Assembly (NCBI GenBank): GCA_910586205.1
Contig: CAJUGD010000003.1
Span: forward strand, 19,385-83,384
Length of the DNA stretch: 64,000 nt
Direction: 5' to 3'
From: an uncultured Lachnospiraceae bacterium
GTDB taxonomy: Bacteria; Bacillota; Clostridia; Lachnospirales; Lachnospiraceae
Shown: one piece after another, positions 43,605-52,465 of the stretch
How the letters are laid out: the number at the start of each line of letters is the position of its first letter
Position numbering within the stretch: the stretch's first letter is position 1
Translations under genes and position numbers: made by a program
Notes under the pieces: model-generated
What the model was told of the DNA's origin: nothing
Seen by the model: only the letters and a program-made list of their open reading frames with translations
Databases searched by the model: none

Positions 43605-44984
43605 TTATCTTAGAAACAGGGGAATCAGTTTTTCATAAAGCTTTCGGTAGGGCTGATACCGCATGGGCAGGTCTGGCCAGGTCTTTTTGTCCACAATGCT
43701 CTTTTTGTGGGAAAAAGTTTCAAAGCCTTCTTTTCCGTGGTAAGAACCCATGCCGCTTTCTCCAAAGCCGCCAAAGCCCATCTGGCTGGTGGCAAGATGA
43801 ATAACCGTGTCATTGATGCAGCCGCCGCCAAAACCACAGCGTGCTGTGATTTTTTTGGCGGAGTGTCTGTTGCTTGTAAAGATGTATAATGCCAGGGGAT
43901 GGGGCAGGGTGTTGATTCTGCGGATGGCTTCATCTAAGGAGGAAAAGGTTAATATTGGCAGAATCGGGCCAAAGATTTCTTCCTGCATAACAGCATCGGA
44001 AAAATCGGTGTGATCCATAAGGGTTGGCTCAATCCTAAGCGCCTGGCAGTCAGAGCCGCCGCCCCACACAATTTTAGATGGATCCATCAGGCTGGTCAGA
44101 CGTTTAAAGTGTTTTTCATTAATGATTTTTCCATAATTCTGATTTTTCAAAGGATCCTTACCAAACTGCTGTTTGATCTGTTTTTGAAGTTCTTTTACTA
44201 GCTGATCTTTGACAGACCGGTCGCAGTAAAGGTAATCCGGCGCAACACAGGTTTGGCCGCAGTTTAGGAATTTTCCAAACACAATGCGCCGGGCTGCTAA
44301 GCGGAGGTTGGCAGTGCGATCCACTACACAAGGACTTTTTCCACCCAGCTCCAGGGTGACAGGGGTTAAACGGGCGGCAGCACGGGCCATTACCTCTTTT
44401 CCCACTGCCTGGCTTCCGGTGAAAAAGATATAGTCAAAATGCTGGTTCAGCAGACAAGCATTTTCTGCTCTGCCTCCAGTGACAACGGCTGCATGTTTTT
44501 CCTCAAAACATTGGCTGATGATGGACTGGATCACCTGACTGGTAAAGGGCGAATAGGCGCTGGGCTTTAAGACAACCGTGTTGCCGGCTGCAATGGCGTC
44601 AATCAGAGGATTAAGAGCCAGCAGAAACGGATAGTTCCAGGGGCTCATGATCAGAACCACACCATAAGGGGAAGGTTTTTGATAACTTCTGGAATGAAAT
44701 TGAGCCAGCGGGGTGGGGACTGTCTTTTCACGGGCAAAAAAGCGGATATGTTTAAGCATAAAGGTGATCTCGCTTAAGACAATGCCTGTCTCGCACATGT
44801 AGCTCTCAAAGCTGCTTTTTCCCAAATCATTTAAAAGCGCTTCATGGATATCAGCTTCCCGTTCCAATATACAGGTTTTCAGCTTGTTTAATGCTTCTAT
44901 ACGACCGCTTAGACTCAGGGTAGCTCCGGTAAAAAACCAGGTACGCTGCTTTTCTACGATTCGAAGGATTTCTTGTTCTTTCAT
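43605..44984 (-). CDS. Class 3-type aldehyde dehydrogenase
   Basis: NAD(P)-dependent oxidation of an aldehyde to its acid; 459 residues. Markers are SPWNYPFLLALNPLIDAIAAGNTVVLKPS, FFTGSQAVGKEVM, ELGGKSPCVVD (catalytic Glu), the nucleophile Cys in NCGQTCVAPDY and EEIFGPILPILTF. The C-terminal extension and lack of the longer class 1/2 N-terminus point to the ALDH3 group. Substrate unknown, medium or long-chain aldehydes being usual. Monocistronic. Confidence 0.93.
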   Translation of the reverse strand: MKEQEILRIVEKQRTWFFTGATLSLSGRIEALNKLKTCILEREADIHEALLNDLGKSSFESYMCETGIVLSEITFMLKHIRFFAREKTVPTPLAQFHSRSYQKPSPYGVVLIMSPWNYPFLLALNPLIDAIAAGNTVVLKPSAYSPFTSQVIQSIISQCFEEKHAAVVTGGRAENACLLNQHFDYIFFTGSQAVGKEVMARAAARLTPVTLELGGKSPCVVDRTANLRLAARRIVFGKFLNCGQTCVAPDYLYCDRSVKDQLVKELQKQIKQQFGKDPLKNQNYGKIINEKHFKRLTSLMDPSKIVWGGGSDCQALRIEPTLMDHTDFSDAVMQEEIFGPILPILTFSSLDEAIRRINTLPHPLALYIFTSNRHSAKKITARCGFGGGCINDTVIHLATSQMGFGGFGESGMGSYHGKEGFETFSHKKSIVDKKTWPDLPMRYQPYRKLYEKLIPLFLR

Positions 44985-45150
44985 AGTGATTGCTTTCCTT
45001 TCATTATTATTCTATATTTTATGGCAGGAGTTGGATTTTTACAAGAATAAGGGAAGAAATTTTATGATAAACTTCCAAACTGCAGTTTTCGGGAATAGGT
45101 ACAATCATTGGAGAATAGATTAGTAGTAGTCAAATTTTATGGAGGTTGAT

Positions 45151-45582
45151 ATGGGTAAACGGGTAAGTGGAAAGATGGTATGGGTGGTTTTTTTGCTGTG
45201 TTGGGTAATGATGGTAAGATTTTTGACCGGATGCAGCGTTGAGAAGGAAAATCAGGATAAGGTGAGGGATTTGGAGTCAACCGTGGTGGGAGAGGCAGAG
45301 CTTCCCGAGGAGTTAAAAAGTTTGGTGGAGGAAAAAAAGGCGGCGCCTTTTAAACTGACTTACAGTAATGATCAGGGACTTTACATAGCAGTGGGGTATG
45401 GTGAGCAGCCTACCGGCGGATACAGTATATCAGTCAATGAATTGTATTTGACAGAAAATTCCATTGTGATTGATACTGAGCTTTTGGGACCGGAAAAAGG
45501 GGAGACCGTGGGGGTGGAGAAATCTTATCCCTATCTTGTGGTGCAGACAGAGAGTTTGGAGAATCCGGTGATTTTTCAGTAA
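45151..45582 (+). CDS. Small lipoprotein with PrcB-like C-terminal domain
   Basis: A 143-residue exported protein; the lipobox LTGC gives Cys28. The C-terminal GYGEQPTGGYSISVNELYL...ESLENPVIF fits the PrcB C-terminal fold, named from a protease-complex-associated protein in spirochetes; its role here is unknown. Start: ATG 45139 overlaps nothing useful, whereas GGAGGT at 45141-45146 sits before ATG 45151, which is chosen. Confidence 0.78.
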   Translation: MGKRVSGKMVWVVFLLCWVMMVRFLTGCSVEKENQDKVRDLESTVVGEAELPEELKSLVEEKKAAPFKLTYSNDQGLYIAVGYGEQPTGGYSISVNELYLTENSIVIDTELLGPEKGETVGVEKSYPYLVVQTESLENPVIFQ

Positions 45583-45634
45583 ATTTTCTGGCAGCTCTTT
45601 TCAGAAAGGAACAGATATGATATAATAAAAACGG

Positions 45635-45664
45635 AAAGGCAGATCGTTGTCTGCCTTTTTTTAT
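45635..45664 (+). terminator. Terminator after the PrcB-like gene
   Basis: Stem AAAGGCAGA / TCTGCCTTT (45635-45643, 45650-45658) with a run of T to 45664. A TATAAT (45621-45626) sits just before it. Confidence 0.85.
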
Positions 45665-45746
45665 AGGATGGCAGGGTGAAAGATTTTCAGAGTATCTGGG
45701 AAGATGCATGACAGAGTGTTTTTTCAGAATATAAAGGGGAACGAAT

Positions 45747-46280
45747 ATGATACAAAAAGCGGCAAGATTTGCCATAAAAGCTCATGAGGGGATGGTGCGC
45801 AAGGGAGGCAGTATGCCCTATATTTATCATCCCATGGAGGTGGCGCTGCTGGTGTCTCGAATGACACAGGATGCGGAGGTGATTGCGGCAGCCTATCTGC
45901 ATGATGTTTTGGAGGATACACCGGTGACGGCGGAAGAATTGGGACAGGTTTTTGGAAGCAGAGTATTAGCACTGGTCCAGGCGGAGACAGAGGACAAGTC
46001 CTTGAGCTGGGAGGAGCGAAAAGGTCACACGATCCGGCATTTGGAGCATGCGTCTTTGGAGATAAAGATTTTAACCCTTGGGGACAAGCTGAGCAATATA
46101 CGTGCTACAGCACGGGATTATATGGTAATGGGAGACGAGATATGGGCGCGTTTTAATGAAAGGCGGAAAGAACTTCATAAGTGGTATGCCAAAGGGATTC
46201 TGGATGGATTAAAGGATATGGAAGAATATCCGGCTTATCAGGAATATAAAGATTTGTATCAGTTTGTTTTTGGGGCTTGA
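45747..46280 (+). CDS. HD-domain hydrolase, MESH1/RelA-SpoT hydrolase-like
   Basis: 177 residues resembling the stand-alone (p)ppGpp hydrolase domain. HD motif residues are in YIYHPMEVALLV (His) and AAYLHDVLEDTPVT (His-Asp-x-x-Glu-Asp), with a distal Asp in LTLGDKLSNIRA. It lacks the synthetase, TGS and ACT domains of full Rel. Likely hydrolyses (p)ppGpp or a related pyrophosphate. Independent gene; the next promoter overlaps its stop codon. Confidence 0.88.
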   Translation: MIQKAARFAIKAHEGMVRKGGSMPYIYHPMEVALLVSRMTQDAEVIAAAYLHDVLEDTPVTAEELGQVFGSRVLALVQAETEDKSLSWEERKGHTIRHLEHASLEIKILTLGDKLSNIRATARDYMVMGDEIWARFNERRKELHKWYAKGILDGLKDMEEYPAYQEYKDLYQFVFGA

Positions 46281-46305
46281 AATTTCAGGCTCCTTTTTGT
46301 ATAAT
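46277..46305 (+). promoter_or_regulatory. Strong promoter overlapping the HD gene stop
   Basis: TTGAAA (46277-46282), 17 bases, TATAAT (46300-46305). It leaves a leader of about 115 bases before the unknown membrane protein. Confidence 0.78.
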
Positions 46306-46427
46306 GAAAAAATAACAGATCCTGTCAATTCTTGGCAGGGTTCTTGAGAGACTGGTCAGTTCTTGGCTGGTTATCCCATGTTGGTGGAAGTGTTTTGGAA
46401 AAATTCTGAGAAGAAGGAGGATTGTAT

Positions 46428-47573
46428 TTGGAAAAAAGAAAAGAGCCGGTCAGTATCCGAAATCGGAGAGTTAGGAAAACAATCGCACGATCAGAGGAAG
46501 ATGCCAGAGAGCATGAAATGAAGAAAAAGGCCCATTTACTTCAGATGATTTTATGGGTTGGAGTGATTCTGCTTCAGATGGCTGTAGTGGGGAATATGGA
46601 GGTACATGCACAGGAGCCGGATGGCGCGGTGCAGGAAGAACAGGAAGACAGAATGGTGGTTTTGTCTGAGATTTATCAAAGAAGGGAGGATTGTCCTTTA
46701 CCGGGGAGTGTACATGTGGCTGAGGATGGGACAAAATATCCGCTTTTGTCCTGGGAGATTGAGTGCATTCAGGTTCCTGCCCAAAGGCGTGCAGTGAAAA
46801 CAGAAGGAATCTGTGGTCCCTTGGAAGGGATTTCCCAGATTCCGGAAAGTATTATGGTAACAGCCTGGGAAGGAGAATGGAAGACAGAGGCGTCCTGCCG
46901 TTTGAAGGAAATGATCTCTGTAAAAGAAGAATGGCAGGAGGATTTTTCCTTTCCGGTTACGTTTCACCGGTATGATGCAGAGGTGTACCGGCTGGGAGAC
47001 CGTATGATCCCAGGAAATAAGGAAAGTCCCTGGTTTAAGGGGTGTGAGGAGCTTTTGCTGCAGGAGATCGGGGTATCACCGGAGGAATACCAGGTGACAG
47101 AAGTTCGATGGAACGGGGAGCCGTATGAGGATGAAAATGGGGAGCTTTGCCGGGATGCAAAAGCTTTTGGGAGAAAGCTGGTTCGGGATTACCGGCTTGT
47201 ATATGAAGGAACAGCGGAATTTCCTGCACATGAAGCATGGAGAACAGCCGCAGTTTATGGAATAAGAGAAGGGGATGGTGTCAAGGAGGCAGAGGAGACC
47301 ATAAGGGAGGATGTGGTTGTGTCCATAGAGGAAGCGCCTTCTGCAGCCGGTGCATTTTCGGCAGCGGCCAGGCTATGGGAGAGGATAACGCAGACTCTTT
47401 TGCTGACCATTGGAATCGGGGCGGTTTTGTTTTTTGCCGGGCTGTTGATTCTTGCAGCGCTGTGGCTTATCCGAAGCTTCCGGCCCTATGGAAGAAAAGG
47501 GAAGACTATGGATTGTGTTTTTGAGAAGAATGAGGTAAGATGTAAAAAGCAGAGGAACAAATATAATAAGTAA
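46428..47573 (+). CDS. Uncharacterised exported, membrane-anchored protein
   Basis: 381 residues, family not recognised. A basic N-terminus (~40 residues) precedes a signal/anchor helix (LLQMILWVGVILLQMAVVG). A large extracytoplasmic part (about 60-315) follows, Glu-rich and with several cysteines, then a second membrane helix (LLLTIGIGAVLFFAGLLILAALWLI) and a basic cytoplasmic tail. Bitopic or two-pass topology is inferred. Start: the GGAGG at 46416-46420 leaves seven bases before TTG 46428 and only one before TTG 46422. The gene follows its own promoter and leads into the cupin gene after 15 bases. Confidence 0.75.
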   Translation: MEKRKEPVSIRNRRVRKTIARSEEDAREHEMKKKAHLLQMILWVGVILLQMAVVGNMEVHAQEPDGAVQEEQEDRMVVLSEIYQRREDCPLPGSVHVAEDGTKYPLLSWEIECIQVPAQRRAVKTEGICGPLEGISQIPESIMVTAWEGEWKTEASCRLKEMISVKEEWQEDFSFPVTFHRYDAEVYRLGDRMIPGNKESPWFKGCEELLLQEIGVSPEEYQVTEVRWNGEPYEDENGELCRDAKAFGRKLVRDYRLVYEGTAEFPAHEAWRTAAVYGIREGDGVKEAEETIREDVVVSIEEAPSAAGAFSAAARLWERITQTLLLTIGIGAVLFFAGLLILAALWLIRSFRPYGRKGKTMDCVFEKNEVRCKKQRNKYNK

Positions 47574-47588
47574 AAGGAGAACAAAACT

Positions 47589-47915
47589 ATGTATACAGAA
47601 AATAATACTGTTGCACCGCAGAGTTTAGAGGGCGGGGTGACGAGAAAGATACTGTCTTACAGCAAGAACCTGATGACAGTGGAACTGCGCTTTCCGAAAG
47701 GCGGAGTGGGGGCAAAACATTCTCATCCTCATGAGCAGATCGGGTATATTGTGTCAGGAAGATTGATTTATCAGGAGGAGGGGTGTGAGGATAAGGAGCT
47801 TTGCACAGGAGATACTTATTATGTAAAGCCTGGGGCAGAGCATGGGGTTTTGGTGCTGGAGGATACGGTTCTGCTGGATATCTTTACGCCTATGCGGGAG
47901 GATTTTGTAAAATAA
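47589..47915 (+). CDS. Single-domain cupin protein
   Basis: A 108-residue small beta-barrel protein. Metal ligands appear in KHSHPHEQIGYIVSG (His, His, Gln/Glu) and PGAEHGVLVLED (His). Such proteins bind a divalent metal and act as isomerases, dioxygenases or sensors; substrate unknown. AAAGGAG is eight bases upstream and the upstream membrane protein ends 15 bases away, so the genes may be co-transcribed. Confidence 0.88.
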   Translation: MYTENNTVAPQSLEGGVTRKILSYSKNLMTVELRFPKGGVGAKHSHPHEQIGYIVSGRLIYQEEGCEDKELCTGDTYYVKPGAEHGVLVLEDTVLLDIFTPMREDFVK

Positions 47916-47948
47916 CTATATTTATAAGGAAAAGAAGGAGGAGCAAAC

Positions 47949-48299
47949 ATGCTTTTTATTGAATATCCGAAGTGCAGTACCTGTCAGAAAGCGAAAAAGT
48001 GGTTGGAGAGTCATAAGATTGAGTTCACGGACCGGCATATTGTGGAGGAGAATCCTACGAAAGAGGAACTGGCGGAATGGATTTCCCGTTCCGGGCTGGA
48101 TATCAAGCGGTTTTTCAATACCAGTGGTATGAAATACAGGGATTTGGGGTTAAAGGATAAGCTGACTGCCATGACAGAGGAGGAGAAGATCACGCTTCTT
48201 GCCAGTGACGGAATGCTGGTAAAACGTCCGATGATTGTGGGAGAAAAGATTGTGTTGGTTGGCTTTAAGGAAAAGGAGTGGGAGGAGGCATTGCTGTAA
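47949..48299 (+). CDS. ArsC/Spx family thioredoxin-fold protein
   Basis: 116 residues of the ArsC/Spx/YffB family: IEYPKCSTCQKAKKWLES with a CxxC motif, RHIVEENPTKEELAEWI, RFFNTSGMKYRDLGLKDKL and LVKRPMIVGEKIVLVGF. It could be a glutaredoxin-like reductase or a Spx-type regulator; the CxxC and the FNTSG motif favour the YffB/uncharacterised reductase branch over true arsenate reductase. No ars genes are near. It overlaps the next gene by one base. Confidence 0.88.
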   Translation: MLFIEYPKCSTCQKAKKWLESHKIEFTDRHIVEENPTKEELAEWISRSGLDIKRFFNTSGMKYRDLGLKDKLTAMTEEEKITLLASDGMLVKRPMIVGEKIVLVGFKEKEWEEALL

Positions 48300-48472
48300 T
48301 GGGGCCGTTTGAGTATGTGGTAGAGCAGATTGACGGAGATTATGCACAGCTTTTAAGAACCGATGAACCAAACCATGAGAGAAAGCTGGTGGCCCGTGCG
48401 CTGCTTCCTGAGAATCTTGAGGAGGGGATGAGGCTGCGCTATGAGATGTTTGAATATACGAGCATAGAGTGA
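48299..48472 (+). CDS. DUF3006-like small protein
   Basis: 57 residues: a beta-rich small domain with YVVEQIDGDYAQLLRTDE and LLPENLEEGMRLRYEMF, the pattern of DUF3006 (a small domain of unknown function). Its ATG overlaps the TAA of the preceding gene (TAATG), implying coupled translation. A terminator follows. Confidence 0.72.
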   Translation: MGPFEYVVEQIDGDYAQLLRTDEPNHERKLVARALLPENLEEGMRLRYEMFEYTSIE

Positions 48473-48495
48473 GCAGTCATATATATTTTAGGGAG

Positions 48496-48532
48496 AAAAG
48501 CCGCCGTATTCGTTTGATATTCGGCGGCTTTT
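48496..48532. terminator. Bidirectional terminator
   Basis: An 11-bp perfect stem AAAAGCCGCCG / CGGCGGCTTTT (48496-48506, 48522-48532) serving both converging units. Confidence 0.88.
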
Positions 48533-48567
48533 GACTGTATAGGAGATTTTTTATAACCATGCTTGTT

Positions 48568-51222
48568 TTACTGAAGGGATTCCCGCAGTGTTTTTACTGC
48601 CTGGATAACAGCCGTAGGAATGACGGCAAAGATCACAATAGTAAGAAGCTGATGAAGGTTTAAATCTGCCACAGCAAATAAGACCTGAAGTCCTGGCAGG
48701 AACAAAACGGCTGACAGCAGTACAACACCTGCTTCAAATGCCATTACACTCCACAGATTGCCGGAAAAGCCTAAGCGGATAATGGAGTGCTCACTGCGGC
48801 AGTTAAAACCATGGAACAGGCGGGCCAAGGTCAGGGTAGCAAATGCCATGGTGCTGGCAGTTCCGGCGCCGCCGGTTTCTAATCCAAAATGAAAGGCAAT
48901 CATAGTGCAGGCGGCAATCAAGCCTCCCTGAAGAAGAATGCGGGAGAGAAAAGGTTTGGTGAGGATACCTTCTGTGGGCTCCCGCGGCGGTTGATCTAAA
49001 AGTCCTTCCTCCTGCGGCTCCATGCCGATGGCAATGGCAGGCAGGGAGTCTGTCAGAAGGTTGATGAACAAAAGATGTACCGGGGCAAAGGGCATGGGAA
49101 GCGCCCGCAGGGAGGTGTAGAGTACACTGAAGATTCCGGCTATATTGCCGGAAAGCAAGAACTGGATAGCATGGCGGATATTGCGGTATACGTTTCTGCC
49201 GTTGGCTACAGCCTTGATAATTGTGGCAAAATTGTCGTCAGTAAGGATCATGGAGGCAGCATCCTTGGAGACCTCAGTTCCGGTGATGCCCATGGCGACG
49301 CCGATGTCCGCCTGCTTTAAAGCGGGGGCGTCATTGACTCCGTCTCCGGTCATAGCTACAATGTGCCCGCGGGATTGCCATGCCTTAACAATCCGGATCT
49401 TGTGTTCCGGGGAAACACGGGCATAGACAGATATTCTGTTTAGGTTTTCAAGCAGCCATGAGTCATTCATGGAATCCAGTTCAGGACCCGTTACCGCAAG
49501 ATCTCCGGTTCGAAATAAGCCGATTTTCTGTGCAATGGCAATGGCAGTGATTTTGTGATCTCCGGTGATCATGACTGGCCGTATGCCGGCGCGGCGGGCG
49601 TTTACTACAGCGGTTTTGGACTCAATACGAGGAGGATCCATCATTGCTGCCATACCGAGAAAAATCGTATCCTGTTCTGTCTGGTTTTCCCATGAGCTTG
49701 GATCTTGTATTTCTTTATAAACCATGGCAAGAACCCGAAGCCCCTGAGATGACCATATTTTGTTTTGCTCTAAGATCTGCTGTTTCTGAAGACCGTTTAG
49801 AGGGCGGACTCCGGCAGTGGTGAGAATGCCGGAGCTTTTTTCCAGCAATACATCCAAAGCTCCTTTTATAAATACTAAATATTTATCATTGATTTTGTGC
49901 AGGGTACACATTCGCTTTTTGGAAGAATCAAAGGGAAGTTCTTCCAGGCGGGGCAGCTCGCTTCGAAGAAGGGAAATATCTGTTCCTGCCATTTCTGCCA
50001 TCTCCAACAGGGCAGCTTCCGTGGGATCGCCCAGCCGGTGATCAGGCAGAGCGGCGGCTCTGGCTCCGGACATGGGAGAAGAAGGGACTGCTTTTACAGG
50101 CTGGGCGTCATTGGTGAGAACAGATGCGTAGAGCAGGTAGCGATGCACCGGATGGCATAGATTTAAGCCAAATGGTTTCATAAGATGGCTGTCAGTGTAG
50201 ATCTCCTGGACGCTCATTCGGTTCTGGGTCAGGGTTCCGGTTTTATCAGAGCAGATAACGGACACACAGCCTAAGCTTTCCACGGCTTTTAAATCTTTGA
50301 TAATGGCATGTTCTTTTGCCATGCGCTGTGTTCCCATTGCCTGTACAATGGTGACAATAGAGCCTAATGCCTCTGGTATTGCGGCTACGGCCAGAGCAAC
50401 GGCAAACATAAGAGATTCCAGTATAGGGGTTCTGCGATATAAGCTAAGGATAAAAACCAATGCACAGATCAGCATGATCATAGCGGCAAGACGGCTTCCA
50501 AACTGGTCTAAGCTTACCTGCAGAGGGGTCTTTTTTTCTTCAGCGGCATTCATCATAGCTGCTATTTTTCCGATTTCTGTGTCCATGCCGGTAGCCGTGA
50601 CAACGGCTGTGGCCCTGCCTCCCGTGATGAGAGAACCAGAAAAAATCATGTTGCTTTGTTCTGCTAAAGGAACCGGGGAGCTGCTTAAGGTGTCGGACTT
50701 CTTTTCCACATTGTCAGATTCTCCGGTAAGAGAACTTTCATTTACCATCAGATTATGGCATTCTAAAATTCTTCCATCTGCTACGACAAGATCTCCAGCC
50801 TCTAAAAGAAGAATGTCTCCGGGAACTACCAGGGAAGATGGAATTTCTATGGTTTGCCCATCTCGGAGGACTCGTGCGGCAGGAGAGGACAAGGCTTTCA
50901 GGCTGTTCAGGGATTTTTGGGCTTTTTGATGCTGGGTGGTTCCTAGAACTGCATTTAAAAGGATCACAGCAAAGATTACAATGGTGCTTTCTACATTGTC
51001 AGACATCATGGAGATCACAGCGGCAACCATAAGGATAATTACCAGCAGATCTTGGAACTGTTCCAAAAATACCTGCCATGCTTTTTTCTGTATCTGTTCC
51101 TTTAAGGTGTTCTCTCCTGTCTCATCTAGAATGATCTTTGCTTCATGGGTTGTCAGCCCTCTTTCTGATGTATGCAGACGGGCTAATACACGTTCTTTTG
51201 GAGACAGATACCAGTCATTCAT
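48568..51222 (-). CDS. Calcium-translocating P-type ATPase
   Basis: An 884-residue P2-type ATPase exporting Ca2+. It shows the actuator TGES (NESSLTGESDNVEKK), the cation motif VAAIPEALGSIVTIV in helix 4, the phosphorylated Asp in ICSDKTGTLTQN, the nucleotide domain KGALDVLLE, and the hinge MTGDGVNDAPALKQADIG. The IPEAL form (not PEGL) matches bacterial Ca2+ pumps of the LMCA1 type. A cation N-terminal domain is present. Monocistronic. Confidence 0.93.
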   Translation of the reverse strand: MNDWYLSPKERVLARLHTSERGLTTHEAKIILDETGENTLKEQIQKKAWQVFLEQFQDLLVIILMVAAVISMMSDNVESTIVIFAVILLNAVLGTTQHQKAQKSLNSLKALSSPAARVLRDGQTIEIPSSLVVPGDILLLEAGDLVVADGRILECHNLMVNESSLTGESDNVEKKSDTLSSSPVPLAEQSNMIFSGSLITGGRATAVVTATGMDTEIGKIAAMMNAAEEKKTPLQVSLDQFGSRLAAMIMLICALVFILSLYRRTPILESLMFAVALAVAAIPEALGSIVTIVQAMGTQRMAKEHAIIKDLKAVESLGCVSVICSDKTGTLTQNRMSVQEIYTDSHLMKPFGLNLCHPVHRYLLYASVLTNDAQPVKAVPSSPMSGARAAALPDHRLGDPTEAALLEMAEMAGTDISLLRSELPRLEELPFDSSKKRMCTLHKINDKYLVFIKGALDVLLEKSSGILTTAGVRPLNGLQKQQILEQNKIWSSQGLRVLAMVYKEIQDPSSWENQTEQDTIFLGMAAMMDPPRIESKTAVVNARRAGIRPVMITGDHKITAIAIAQKIGLFRTGDLAVTGPELDSMNDSWLLENLNRISVYARVSPEHKIRIVKAWQSRGHIVAMTGDGVNDAPALKQADIGVAMGITGTEVSKDAASMILTDDNFATIIKAVANGRNVYRNIRHAIQFLLSGNIAGIFSVLYTSLRALPMPFAPVHLLFINLLTDSLPAIAIGMEPQEEGLLDQPPREPTEGILTKPFLSRILLQGGLIAACTMIAFHFGLETGGAGTASTMAFATLTLARLFHGFNCRSEHSIIRLGFSGNLWSVMAFEAGVVLLSAVLFLPGLQVLFAVADLNLHQLLTIVIFAVIPTAVIQAVKTLRESLQ

Positions 51223-51286
51223 ACCGTAGCTCCTTTCCCTTTTAGGGTAATGTCAGCATTCATAAGTAATGATATGAATGAAAAAA

Positions 51287-51326
51287 GACTTTTCATACAT
51301 GAAAATAGATTTCCGTATGAAAAGTC
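51287..51326 (-). terminator. Terminator of trpS
   Basis: A 12-bp perfect stem GACTTTTCATAC / GTATGAAAAGTC (51287-51298, 51315-51326); on the minus strand it is followed by TTTTTT (A tract at 51281-51286). Confidence 0.88.
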
Positions 51327-51352
51327 CTGAATTTAGGAGAAGAAGCAGCAAC

Positions 51353-52357
51353 TCATCGAATCCGCTCGGGAAATCCGATCTTTTTTTGTACCTTTCTCAA
51401 AGTCTTGTTGGAGAGATACTGCGCTTTTTCTGCATTATTTTTAATAATACTGTTTAAATAATCTTTATTCTTGCTCAAGTCTGCAAAGCGATCCTGCAGT
51501 GGCTTTAACACGGCGACGACAGATTCTCCTACTGCGGTTTTGAAATCTCCGTAGCCTTTGCCGTCAAACTCTTTTTCTGTTTCAGCAGGAGTCTTGCCGG
51601 TGCAGGCGCAGTAGATGTCAATCAGGTTGTGAATGCCTGGCTGTTCATCCCGATAGCGTACACAGGCTTCGGAATCTGTGACGGCACGCTTGAACTTGCG
51701 CATGATGGTATCCGGATCATCCATCAGATAAATGCTGGCATTAGGATTCTCATCAGATTTGGACATCTTTTTGGAGGGATCCTGCAGGCTCATGATCTTG
51801 GCGCCTACCTTGCCGATATATGCTTCCGGTATAGTAAATACATCGCCGTAAATAGCATTGAATCTCTGTGCAATGTCACGGGTGATCTCTAAATGCTGCA
51901 TTTGGTCAATGCCGACAGGAACCACATCGGACTGATACAGCAAAATATCAGCCGCCATCAGCACCGGGTAGGTGAACAGGCCGGCATTAATATTGTCAGC
52001 GTGTTTAGAGGCTTTGTCCTTAAACTGGGTCATGCGGTTCAGCTCGCCCATATAGGTAAAGCAGTTTAAAATCCATGCAAGCTCTGCATGGCCGGTTACA
52101 TGGGATTGATAGTATATACAGTTCTTTTCCGGATCTAAGCCCGCTGCAATATACAGGGTCAGCAGAGTACGCGCCCGCTTGCGCAGCTCTGCAGGATCCT
52201 GGCGGACTGTAATGGAGTGCATGTCCACCACTCCGTAGAAGGTTTCATATTCGTCTGCAATGCTGACCCAGTTTTTCAATGCGCCCAGATAATTGCCCAA
52301 AGTCAAATTGCCGGTTGCCTGCATGCCGCTGAATAGTACTTTTTTTCCGTCTAACAT
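51353..52357 (-). CDS. trpS: Tryptophanyl-tRNA synthetase
   Basis: Class I synthetase charging tRNA-Trp. The HIGH-equivalent is TGNLTLGNYLGAL and the KMSKS loop KKMSKSDEN; the tryptophan pocket region includes LMAADILLYQSDVVPVGIDQ. 334 residues, normal for the bacterial type I enzyme. AGGAG lies upstream. I looked for a T-box leader and found none in the ~100 bases upstream. Confidence 0.97.
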   Translation of the reverse strand: MLDGKKVLFSGMQATGNLTLGNYLGALKNWVSIADEYETFYGVVDMHSITVRQDPAELRKRARTLLTLYIAAGLDPEKNCIYYQSHVTGHAELAWILNCFTYMGELNRMTQFKDKASKHADNINAGLFTYPVLMAADILLYQSDVVPVGIDQMQHLEITRDIAQRFNAIYGDVFTIPEAYIGKVGAKIMSLQDPSKKMSKSDENPNASIYLMDDPDTIMRKFKRAVTDSEACVRYRDEQPGIHNLIDIYCACTGKTPAETEKEFDGKGYGDFKTAVGESVVAVLKPLQDRFADLSKNKDYLNSIIKNNAEKAQYLSNKTLRKVQKKIGFPERIR

Positions 52358-52465
52358 AATTTTTCTCCTGGTTTTTGCAGCAGGCGGAAGATTTTATCAT
52401 GGATCAGAGGTTTTCGCTGCCGCATGTTTTCGATGAAATTAGTTTATCACCGGGGAAGGGAAATG

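Noticed and set aside
47949..48299. Arsenate resistance gene arsC
   Set aside because: The family is ArsC-like, but the CxxC form and the lack of ars neighbours do not support arsenate reduction.
52358..52460. Tryptophan T-box before trpS
   Set aside because: No conserved T-box sequence or terminator in the short upstream region.
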